The notes under the pieces: generated by a model
Told to the model about the DNA's origin: nothing
Seen by the model: the letters and a program-made list of their open reading frames with translations, nothing else
Databases searched by the model: none
Shown here: positions 1 through 5,355 of the stretch, one piece after another
Position numbering within the stretch: the stretch's first letter is position 1
Layout of the letters: each line of letters begins with the position of its first letter
DNA from: Acholeplasmataceae bacterium
Lineage (GTDB): Bacteria; Bacillota_I; Bacilli_A; Acholeplasmatales; Acholeplasmataceae
Direction: 5' to 3'
Assembly: GCA_003518475.1 (NCBI GenBank)
Contig: DOYO01000151.1
Coordinates: forward strand, 4,757-12,272
DNA: 7,516 bases
Position numbers and translations under genes: made by a program

Positions 1-740
1 GGGTAGTTTTCTTTTTGAAGCTTTTTAGCCTTTGTGTCCAGGGTAGCGAATAGCATGTCCTTTTCGAGGACCGGATCTGAATCGTGATGTAAATAACTCG
101 ATAAGCTATTCATGATAGAAGACTTTCCAGCATTGGTGTAGCCAACTAAAGCGACAACGGGAATCCGGTTTTTAATTCTTTGTTTTCTGGAAACTTCTTT
201 TTCAGCTTTTATCTTTTCGAGTTCAGCCTTGATATTGCCGATTTCGTTCATGATTTTTCTTCTGTCTAGTTCTAACTTGGTTTCACCGGCACCCTTGGCG
301 TTATATCCTCCGCCACCTTGTCTAGATAGCGTGTTTCCAAGTCCGATCAATCTTGGGAGCATGTACATCTTTTGAGCTAGCTGAACTTCAAGTACAGCTT
401 CCTTGCTGTGAGCTCTTTCGGAGAAGATGGATAAAATGAGGAAGCTGCGGTCGATGACCTGGGTTTCCAAATCTGCTTCAAGATGTTTGAGTTGGGCAGG
501 GGATAAAGTCGTATCAAAAATAACGACATCGATATCGAGGACTTGAATGATGGTTTTGATTTCTTCAACCTTGCCTGAACCTACATAGTATTTTGGATTG
601 ACTGTTTTTGCGTTTTGGATTAATTTATCCTTTGTTTTAATACCGATTGCCGAAGCTAGATGCTCCAGCTCGTTTAATGATGCCATTGTTTCTTCTGTAG
701 TCTCTTTATAACTGAGACCGACGAGTAATGCCTGATCCAT
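1..740 (-). CDS. hflX: GTPase HflX, N-terminal part (truncated by window edge)
   Basis: HflX is a ribosome-associated GTPase that binds 50S/70S particles and splits stalled or stress-hibernating ribosomes. The 246 visible codons (family about 400-430 aa) include the N-terminal HflX domain (residues 1-190) with YYVGSGKVEE at 51-60, the LSPAQ segment at 79-83 and the DRS-LIL-IFSERAHSKEA stretch at 97-115. The glycine-rich loop and GAGETKLELDRR signature lie at about 139-161, followed by a charged helical linker. The G domain then begins with P-loop GYTNAGKSS at 200-208 and switch-region DMLFATLDT at 228-236. G3, G4 and the C-terminus lie outside the window. The ATG at 738-740 is preceded by GAGGT (747-751) at 6-nt spacing. 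It is transcribed divergently from cdaA and preceded by an unusually long leader (see separate entries). Identification is secure from the signature motifs; the resistance subtype (HflXr) cannot be decided from this part. Confidence 0.97.
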   Translation of the reverse strand, partial: MDQALLVGLSYKETTEETMASLNELEHLASAIGIKTKDKLIQNAKTVNPKYYVGSGKVEEIKTIIQVLDIDVVIFDTTLSPAQLKHLEADLETQVIDRSFLILSIFSERAHSKEAVLEVQLAQKMYMLPRLIGLGNTLSRQGGGGYNAKGAGETKLELDRRKIMNEIGNIKAELEKIKAEKEVSRKQRIKNRIPVVALVGYTNAGKSSIMNSLSSYLHHDSDPVLEKDMLFATLDTKAKKLQKENY

Positions 741-758
741 ATAATTACCTCAAGTTTC

Positions 759-775
759 TCTATCTTTGTGATAGA
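759..775 (-). promoter_or_regulatory. hairpin just upstream of the hflX ribosome binding site
   Basis: TCTATC (759-764) and GATAGA (770-775) form a 6-bp stem with a 5-nt loop, extendable by one G-U pair. In the hflX mRNA it ends 7 nt before the GAGGT ribosome binding site (747-751), close enough to affect ribosome access. Together with the leader peptide, it is consistent with leader-mediated control, but this is inference. Confidence 0.35.
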
Positions 776-805
776 AGTATTATGCTTTACATAATGACTT
801 TGCAT

Positions 806-822
806 GCATGATGAATTCATGC
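806..822 (-). promoter_or_regulatory. small hairpin in the hflX leader
   Basis: GCATGA (806-811) and TCATGC (817-822) are perfect inverted arms with a 5-nt loop. This lies about 65 nt before the hflX start codon in the predicted leader RNA. No T-tract follows on the minus strand, so this is structure, not a terminator. Confidence 0.35.
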
Positions 823-853
823 TTTCTGGATGTCTATTAAGACCTCTGCAAGT

Positions 854-924
854 TAACCCAAGGATTTTTTATATTCAACGTATCTTTTTAAAAATAGATT
901 GAAACATGAAATAACCCAAGGATT
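854..924. repeat. 13-bp direct repeat TAACCCAAGGATT, two copies
   Basis: Identical 13-mers lie at 854-866 and 912-924, 58 bp apart start to start. In the hflX transcript they read AATCCTTGGGTTA. The upstream copy overlaps the stop codon of the candidate leader peptide, and an AT-rich dyad (876-901) separates the two. They could be duplicated protein-binding boxes or alternative pairing partners in the leader RNA. No complementary partner segment was found by eye. Confidence 0.6.
876..901 (-). promoter_or_regulatory. AT-rich imperfect hairpin between the two direct repeats
   Basis: In the minus-strand transcript, CAA...TTG outer arms enclose ATCT/AGAT and TTT/AAA pairing. It is a weak, A/U-rich hairpin lying between the two AATCCTTGGGTTA copies of the hflX leader. 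A run of five T occurs within it, but no strong GC stem precedes that run, so it is not a convincing intrinsic terminator. Confidence 0.3.
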
Positions 925-973
925 AATGAACGACTGATGTAGAAAGAGTAGTTTCTTTTGTGGACACGCTCAT
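923..973 (-). CDS. candidate leader peptide upstream of hflX (14 or 16 aa)
   Basis: A short minus-strand ORF reads MSVSTKETTLSTSVVH from the ATG at 971-973 to the TAA at 923-925. A strong GGAGG (976-980) lies upstream. It is only 2 nt from the ATG but 8 nt from the in-frame GTG at 965-967, so the likelier start is GTG, giving a 14-aa peptide rich in Thr, Ser and Val. It ends about 180 nt before the hflX start, inside the predicted hflX leader. Leader peptides control many ribosome-protection and resistance genes by ribosome stalling, and Listeria hflXr is antibiotic-inducible through a leader attenuator. A role here is inferred from position and the strong ribosome binding site; conservation is unknown. 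Confidence 0.4.
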   Translation of the reverse strand: MSVSTKETTLSTSVVH

Positions 974-990
974 AACCTCCAATTTAATTT

Positions 991-1020
991 TGTCTGCTCA
1001 TTCATGAGTGAGCATAGACA
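991..1020. repeat. inverted repeat at the predicted hflX transcription start
   Basis: Arms TGTC (991-994) plus TGCTCA (995-1000) pair with TGAGCA (1009-1014) plus GACA (1017-1020), with a 2-nt TA bulge and an 8-nt loop. That is 10 bp of pairing within 30 nt. It sits just downstream of the predicted -10 box, so it could be a repressor operator or the 5' stem-loop of the hflX leader. No T-run follows on either strand, so it is not a terminator. Confidence 0.55.
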
Positions 1021-1025
1021 TAACT

Positions 1026-1055
1026 ATTATAGTCTTATTCCTATATAAAACGCAA
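1026..1055 (-). promoter_or_regulatory. predicted hflX promoter
   Basis: On the minus strand there is a perfect TATAAT -10 box (1026-1031) and a weaker TTGCGT -35 box (1050-1055), separated by 18 nt. Transcription would start near 1017-1020, giving an untranslated leader of about 280 nt before hflX. No better minus-strand promoter was found nearer the gene. This is a sequence-based prediction only. Confidence 0.6.
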
Positions 1056-1078
1056 CATCTAAACAGGGATAGCGAAGA

Positions 1079-1098
1079 ATCCCCTTTTTAAAAGGGAT
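1079..1098. repeat. palindrome between the divergent hflX and cdaA promoters
   Basis: CCCTTTT (1082-1088) and AAAAGGG (1090-1096) are perfect arms around one base. Shifting the register allows ATCCC (1079-1083) to pair with GGGAT (1094-1098). A second GGGAT at 1066-1070 could pair with the same ATCCC. The element lies upstream of both predicted promoters, the usual place for a shared operator. No T-run on either side makes it a terminator. Confidence 0.4.
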
Positions 1099-1154
1099 CC
1101 ATTTTTATAGGGGAGAAAAGCGGTCTTTATATCTTTATATGCCATTCTATTTTA

Positions 1155-1163
1155 TGATATAAT
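1155..1163 (+). promoter_or_regulatory. extended -10 promoter of the cdaA operon
   Basis: TGATATAAT is a perfect extended -10 element (TG at 1155-1156, TATAAT at 1158-1163). The sequence 17 nt upstream (TTATAT, 1135-1140) is a poor -35 box, which the TG extension would compensate. The start would fall near 1170, giving a short 5' UTR of about 20 nt before the cdaA ATG at 1193. Confidence 0.7.
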
Positions 1164-1192
1164 AGTGTTAGTTAAAAAGGAGCGTGCTCTAT

Positions 1193-1939
1193 ATGTTATT
1201 CGATATCCCAATTTGGAAGATTGCAGTGGATGCATATTTTGTTTGGGTCCTAGTCTTTTTTCTAGTTAAATTCTTAGTCAGCAACAAAAGAATGCTCAGT
1301 ATTGCAGTCTCTTTTATCTTTGTATATCTTTTAGCTTATATCTCCAACATCCTTGACTTGCTCATTAGCGCACCAATCCTATCTTATTTATCAGAATGGA
1401 TGCCAGTCTTGATGATCGTCATCATGGCTCCAGATATCAGAAGATCTCTAGAAGTTGTCTGGAAAGCAGATAACAGAAATGAAAACCTGGTCATGGGCAG
1501 TGAAAAGACGAAACAAAATATCGTGGACGCAGCAATGTATCTTTCTTCCCAAAGCATCGGTGCATTGATGACGATTGAAAAGCATAATACGCTGGATCAA
1601 TTTGCAGACCGCGCCATTACGATGAATTGCGAAGTATCCAAGGAAGTACTCATCAATATTTTTACACCCAATACGCCCCTTCATGATGGTGCAGTCATCA
1701 TCAGAGGCGACTTAATCCTTTGTGCCGGAGCATATTTCATATTATCGGATAATCAAAATTTCGATAAGACGATGGGTTCAAGACATAGAGCAGGATTGGG
1801 TATCAGTGAAATTACAGATAGTTTGACTATTCTGGTTTCAGAAGAAACCGGACATGTATCCATTTGTGTTGAGGGCATCATGCTGAAGATTAATGACCGC
1901 GACAAGTTGATGGAATACGTCAACATGTTCATGAAGTGA
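1193..1939 (+). CDS. cdaA: membrane diadenylate cyclase CdaA (c-di-AMP synthase)
   Basis: CdaA joins two ATP molecules into cyclic di-AMP, which controls potassium and osmolyte transport in Gram-positive bacteria and relatives. The N-terminus has three hydrophobic membrane segments (about 7-27, 36-54 and 64-80), ending in the APDIRR-LE motif. The cytosolic DAC domain follows, with SIGALMTIEK (about 121-130), the DGA motif in PLHDGAVII (165-167) and the RHR motif in GSRHRAGLGISE (197-199), so the catalytic motifs are intact. The 248 aa are shorter than the roughly 270 aa of B. subtilis CdaA. An upstream in-frame GTG at 1184 is only 1 nt from AAGGAG (1177-1182), whereas the ATG at 1193 is 10 nt away; the ATG is therefore chosen. 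It is first in a compact operon. The usual partners cdaR and glmM do not follow. Confidence 0.97.
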   Translation: MLFDIPIWKIAVDAYFVWVLVFFLVKFLVSNKRMLSIAVSFIFVYLLAYISNILDLLISAPILSYLSEWMPVLMIVIMAPDIRRSLEVVWKADNRNENLVMGSEKTKQNIVDAAMYLSSQSIGALMTIEKHNTLDQFADRAITMNCEVSKEVLINIFTPNTPLHDGAVIIRGDLILCAGAYFILSDNQNFDKTMGSRHRAGLGISEITDSLTILVSEETGHVSICVEGIMLKINDRDKLMEYVNMFMK

Positions 1940-1949
1940 GGATATAGAT

Positions 1950-2129
1950 ATGATCAAAAAAATACTCAAACTGATTATCGAACCTCTCAATTATTTGGCA
2001 AACAGGAAGTTTGCAGAAAAAACCTCTTTATACTTCAGTAAAAACAAGTGGGTCGCTTATGTTGTCGCATTTGCTTTTACATTGATTATTCTCATTTTAA
2101 TGTATATCATTCCTAATCTAGCGTGGTGA
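1950..2129 (+). CDS. 59-aa single-pass membrane protein in the cdaR position
   Basis: This is a short ORF with a good ribosome binding context: TGAGG overlapping the cdaA stop, 8 nt before ATG at 1950. It begins 10 nt after cdaA and ends 4 nt before the next gene. The product has a basic, amphipathic N-terminal part (MIKKILKLIIEPLNYLANRK), then KNKWVAYVVAF leading into one hydrophobic segment at about 36-55, and ends NLAW. The membrane segment preceded by an N/K-W motif loosely recalls the N-terminal anchor of YbbR/CdaR, the CdaA regulator normally encoded here, but no YbbR repeats follow. A CdaA partner or membrane tether is inferred from position only. Family unrecognised; coding is likely because of the tight packing and RBS. 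Confidence 0.75.
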   Translation: MIKKILKLIIEPLNYLANRKFAEKTSLYFSKNKWVAYVVAFAFTLIILILMYIIPNLAW

Positions 2130-2133
2130 TTTT

Positions 2134-3711
2134 ATGCTCCAACATCCGATTTACCCTCTGATCATTACCGTATTTACACTTTTTTTGGTGATTATTCAGA
2201 GCATTCAAAGTGAAAAAGTTCTTAAAAACCGACTCGTCATCGCTTTCTTTAACATTACCATCGCCGTGATGGTTTTTGTTATTTATCAATCCGTGATTGT
2301 CGGCAACGCATTATATGAAAATATCTATATCGGATTCAATTTCTTTGTTTATGCGCTATTCATGCTGATTCTCTATTTATCCTTTAAAACAGCAACCCTC
2401 AAAGCCAATCATTACCAGCTGTTTGTCAAGTCGATTAAAAATAGCAGATGGAATGCATATTATGTCGTTGATGCAAAGGAACGCGTCAAAGATATTTCTG
2501 TCAGTCTGCTTCATGAACTCAATTTGGAGAAAGAAGATATTATCGGCAAGAAATTCTTTAATGTGTTGAACAAATCTGTCAGATTCACGAAGCTGAACGG
2601 ACAAGACATTAATAACAGATCCTTGGAAAGCTATTATCTCCAGTATAAGGAAAGAGCGAAACAAGGAGATAGCGAAATTGAAGAATTGACACTTTTAAAT
2701 TATGACGGAAATCCAGTCATCCTCCATATGGTGATGCAGCCGGTTTATGCGTTAGGCAAATATAAGGGTAGAATCTGTGTTGGTGAAAAGAAGACCGATT
2801 TTGATTTGCTTGCAGTGGAAAAAGAACTTAATGAACGTACTGGCGAGCTTGAAAGTATCAGACATAAATTTATCGCGACTCTTGAAATATCAGATGAAGG
2901 GTTGTTTTATATCGACTTGGATGAACGCACCATCTGGGCGAGCGACCAGCTTGTAGCCATGATGAAATTGCCAGGAAATACGCTGGACTTAACGGACTTC
3001 AGACGCTTGATTGAGGCTGAAGACTTAAAGAAGTATTTGGCTATGTTAGGCGATTTAACCATCAATAAGAAACAATACTCAACGTCATATAGAGTTCTTG
3101 TCAATGGCAGGTATGTCTGGTTCAAAGAAAAGGGAAAGAGACTTTTTGAAGATCAGAACAGCGCCATCATCATGGGAACATTGAACCCGATGAAAACGAA
3201 GCATTATCTCGCCAGCAACATTGATGAGCTTGATCGATTAAAGGATCATAATGACATGCTGGTTTCGATGAATCAGCTATTCAAAGATAACAGATATTTT
3301 GAACTGGTTGTTTTAAGATTGAAGAATATGCCGAAGGTCAATGAGATGCATGGACGTGAGGTTGGAAATATGCTGATGGCTGAATATATCAAGAAACTTA
3401 GAACAACATTCGTCAGTGAATCCGGTGATATCTTCAGAGTCTCAGGCGTTGAATTCGCGATTACGATTACAGATCCAAGAAAGATGGATGTGCTGGCAAA
3501 TGGAGTTAAAACCAATAGAACGTTCTTGAATCTGACGATGCAGTATGGATCGTTATCGGTTGAGTTGGATGTATTCGCTGGAATTGCGATCGGAGGCAGT
3601 GATGCTACCGATGAACATAAATTATATCAGGCTGCAGTTCAAGCCTTGAAGATTGCAGAGAACCCACAGTTCAATGCACATGGATGTTTCTATAAGGATA
3701 TCGTTTCATGA
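2134..3711 (+). CDS. membrane PAS-PAS-degenerate GGDEF signalling protein
   Basis: The 525-aa product has three predicted membrane segments (7-24, 33-54, 64-84), a PAS-like region (about 95-220), a short helical linker with possible coiled coil (222-248), a second PAS-like region (about 249-355) and a C-terminal GGDEF fold (about 375-525). The GGDEF signature is SGVEF (437-441), and the two metal-binding Asp positions of the usual DxD-FK-ND motif are Arg395 and Lys397. Diguanylate cyclase activity is therefore very unlikely. Membrane plus PAS plus dead GGDEF is also the front architecture of GdpP, the c-di-AMP phosphodiesterase, but no DHH/DHHA1 domain follows. Coming two genes after cdaA, it may be a sensor or regulator in c-di-AMP signalling; this is inference. 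GGTGA at 2125-2129 is 4 nt from the ATG, and the end overlaps the next gene by 4 nt. Confidence 0.85.
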   Translation: MLQHPIYPLIITVFTLFLVIIQSIQSEKVLKNRLVIAFFNITIAVMVFVIYQSVIVGNALYENIYIGFNFFVYALFMLILYLSFKTATLKANHYQLFVKSIKNSRWNAYYVVDAKERVKDISVSLLHELNLEKEDIIGKKFFNVLNKSVRFTKLNGQDINNRSLESYYLQYKERAKQGDSEIEELTLLNYDGNPVILHMVMQPVYALGKYKGRICVGEKKTDFDLLAVEKELNERTGELESIRHKFIATLEISDEGLFYIDLDERTIWASDQLVAMMKLPGNTLDLTDFRRLIEAEDLKKYLAMLGDLTINKKQYSTSYRVLVNGRYVWFKEKGKRLFEDQNSAIIMGTLNPMKTKHYLASNIDELDRLKDHNDMLVSMNQLFKDNRYFELVVLRLKNMPKVNEMHGREVGNMLMAEYIKKLRTTFVSESGDIFRVSGVEFAITITDPRKMDVLANGVKTNRTFLNLTMQYGSLSVELDVFAGIAIGGSDATDEHKLYQAAVQALKIAENPQFNAHGCFYKDIVS

Positions 3712-4232
3712 TGAAGAGTGAAATCAGGAAGATGATGTTAGAAAGAAGAAACACATCATCCAAGAAAGAGTTGAACAGAAAGAATAAGTCAATCATCCAA
3801 GAGATTTTAGCGGATGATCGGTTTAAGCGTGCAGAAACGGTCGCTATTTATTATCCGATGGGGAATGAAGTGAATTTGCTCACCCTCATGAAGGATCATA
3901 AAAGGTTCGCGTTTCCAAAGGTTGAACCCGATGGCATTCATTTCTATCTGTTTGATCCGCACATCAAGTTTGTTAAAAGCAAGTTTGGCGTGATGGAACC
4001 ACCCCAAGGCGAGTTAGTCGATGACCAAATCGATTACATGCTCGCTCCAGCGCTTGCAATCTCCAAGGATTTATACCGTGTTGGATTTGGCAAGGGTTAT
4101 TATGATCAATTTTTATCCAAGCACCGTCCAAGAACGGTGATTGGAGTCATTTTTGATTTTCAAGAATTAGATACAATTCCTTTTGATGACCATGACCAGA
4201 AGCTTGATGGATATATGAAGGGACATTTATGA
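3708..4232 (+). CDS. 5-formyltetrahydrofolate cyclo-ligase
   Basis: This enzyme (MTHFS; YgfA/YqgN/FthC family) uses ATP to convert 5-formyl-THF to 5,10-methenyl-THF, returning folate to the one-carbon pool. Recognisable parts are the basic N-terminal KSEIRKMMLERR (3-14), the AIYYPMGNEVN strand and loop (46-56), FAFPKVEPDG (67-76) and the diagnostic YRVGFGKGYYDQFL (123-136), equivalent to the G-RLG-G-GYYDRFL active-site loop. At 174 aa it is slightly shorter than typical members (about 180-200). It starts inside the stop of the PAS gene (ATGA overlap). Of two adjacent ATGs (3708 and 3711), the first is better placed relative to AAGGA (3694-3698), 9 nt away. It likely depends on translational coupling. 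Confidence 0.93.
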   Translation: MMKSEIRKMMLERRNTSSKKELNRKNKSIIQEILADDRFKRAETVAIYYPMGNEVNLLTLMKDHKRFAFPKVEPDGIHFYLFDPHIKFVKSKFGVMEPPQGELVDDQIDYMLAPALAISKDLYRVGFGKGYYDQFLSKHRPRTVIGVIFDFQELDTIPFDDHDQKLDGYMKGHL

Positions 4233-5353
4233 ATACTGCATTGATTGTAGCTGCTGGCGCAGGCAGCAGGGCACAACTGAATCAATCCAAGGTATTATAC
4301 CTGATTAACCATAAACCATTATTCATGTACAGCGTGGAGGCCTTTTTGGAGTTAGGATTCAAGATTGTTTTGGTCGTATCAAAAAACGATTTGAATGAAA
4401 TCCAAAACTATATAAATCCTGAAAACGTTGTCATTGTCATTGGTGGCAAGACAAGAAGCGAAAGCGTTAAATTCGGACTGAAAGTAGTTCAAACACCTTA
4501 TGTTTATATCCACGATGCAGCAAGACCTTTGATTACGAAAAAAGCGATTTTAGAAATCGAGAAGTCACTTCAGTTCCATGATGCGGTACTCCTTGCTGAG
4601 CGGTTAACCAGTTCTTTGAAGAGGGTTGAGCATAATGAACTATCTTCTTTAAAGCGTGACGCGTACGTCCTAGCCCAAACACCCCAAGCCTTCCTCACTG
4701 AGAAAATCAGATATGCCTATATCAGGAATGAAGATACCTACGAGGATGACATCAGCTTGTATCAAGCGTTTTATCCGGAAGAAAAAGTATTCGTTGTTTA
4801 TAACGAAGACCCCAACCTGAAAGTTACATATCCTATAGATTTCCAATATGTCAAAATGCATTTGGAGAAGGAGGAACCCATGAGAATCGGTCATAGCTTT
4901 GATATCCACCAATTGGTAGATAATAGACCATTAATCCTAGGAGGCATTCAAATCCCTTATGAAAAAGGATTGCTCGGCCACAGCGATGCGGATGTATTGC
5001 TGCACGCAATCGCCGAAGCGATGCTCGGCGCACTCTCTTTAGGTGATCTAGGTACCTACTACCCAGACACCAATCCACAGTTCAAAGACATCAATTCCAT
5101 GAGAATCTTAAAAGAAATTTATGAAATGATTAGACAAAAGGGTTACATTGTTGGTAATATAGATTCGACTGTTTATGCGGAACTTCCCAAATTGAACCCA
5201 TACATTACTCAAATCAAGCAAAATATCAGCAAGAACTTAAATATTTTAGAAGATCAAATCGCCGTTAAGGCAACCACCTATGAGAAGATGGATGCCATCG
5301 GTGAGAAAAAAGCAATCGCAGCAGAAGCTGTCGTCTTGCTAAAGAAGGTGTAA
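4229..5353 (+). CDS. ispDF: bifunctional IspD-IspF (MEP isoprenoid pathway)
   Basis: The fused enzyme provides two non-consecutive MEP-pathway steps: CTP-dependent cytidylyl transfer to 2-C-methyl-D-erythritol 4-phosphate (IspD) and formation of the 2,4-cyclodiphosphate (IspF). The IspD domain (1-217) shows AAGAGSR at 8-14 with Lys21, IHDAARP at 94-100, AQTPQAF at 149-155 and NLKVTYP at 196-202. The IspF domain (218-374) begins RIGHSFDIH with metal ligands Asp225 and His227, then GHSDADVLLHA with His259, YPDTN, and KATTYEK at 347-353. Counted from Met218 these metal ligands fall at 8, 10 and 42, as in stand-alone IspF. The total of 374 aa is close to other IspDF fusions (about 370). The ATG overlaps the preceding stop (ATGA) and AAGGGA (4218-4223) is 5 nt upstream. 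There is no linker between the domains, and an internal start exists at 4880. Confidence 0.96.
   Translation: MNTALIVAAGAGSRAQLNQSKVLYLINHKPLFMYSVEAFLELGFKIVLVVSKNDLNEIQNYINPENVVIVIGGKTRSESVKFGLKVVQTPYVYIHDAARPLITKKAILEIEKSLQFHDAVLLAERLTSSLKRVEHNELSSLKRDAYVLAQTPQAFLTEKIRYAYIRNEDTYEDDISLYQAFYPEEKVFVVYNEDPNLKVTYPIDFQYVKMHLEKEEPMRIGHSFDIHQLVDNRPLILGGIQIPYEKGLLGHSDADVLLHAIAEAMLGALSLGDLGTYYPDTNPQFKDINSMRILKEIYEMIRQKGYIVGNIDSTVYAELPKLNPYITQIKQNISKNLNILEDQIAVKATTYEKMDAIGEKKAIAAEAVVLLKKV
4868..4882 (+). promoter_or_regulatory. internal Shine-Dalgarno and ATG at the IspD/IspF boundary
   Basis: AAGGAGG (4868-4874) is followed after 5 nt by an in-frame ATG (4880-4882), which is the first codon of the IspF domain (MRIGHSFD). 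Initiation here would yield a free 157-aa IspF, the usual length of the separate enzyme. This may be a functional internal start or a remnant of a formerly separate ispF gene. Glu-Glu codons also produce GGAGG-like sequence, so coincidence is possible. Confidence 0.5.
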
Positions 5354-5355
5354 AG

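Larger units (their letters stand above)
741..1192. other. divergent regulatory region between hflX and cdaA
   Basis: This is the only gene-free stretch over 300 bp in the window. From right to left it holds the cdaA promoter (1155-1163), a central palindrome (1079-1098), the hflX promoter (1026-1055) and a leader of about 280 nt for hflX containing a dyad, a short ORF, two 13-bp direct repeats and two or three small hairpins. No tRNA, known riboswitch, transposon end or CRISPR repeat was recognised. Confidence 0.7.

Noticed and set aside
377..568. 63-codon minus-strand ORF in the first 600 bases
   Set aside because: It is in another frame of the hflX coding region, which shows unmistakable HflX motifs.
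865..905. Possible attenuator terminator in the hflX leader at the T5 run
   Set aside because: No GC-containing stem precedes the run; the pairing is almost all A-U and the run is inside the stem.
885..920. Possible secondary minus-strand promoter using TTGGGT of a direct repeat as -35 and TATTTT as -10
   Set aside because: Both hexamers are weak and the second repeat copy has no matching -10; the promoter at 1026-1055 is better.
1184..1192. GTG start for cdaA at 1184
   Set aside because: It lies 1 nt from the AAGGAG ribosome binding site, while the ATG at 1193 has a normal 10-nt spacing; it only adds three residues.
4851..5078. Minus-strand ORF opposite the IspF domain, and the other antisense ORFs of 60-95 aa
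   Set aside because: All lie opposite or out of frame within clearly recognised genes, have no recognisable domains and no convincing ribosome binding sites; they are coding shadows.
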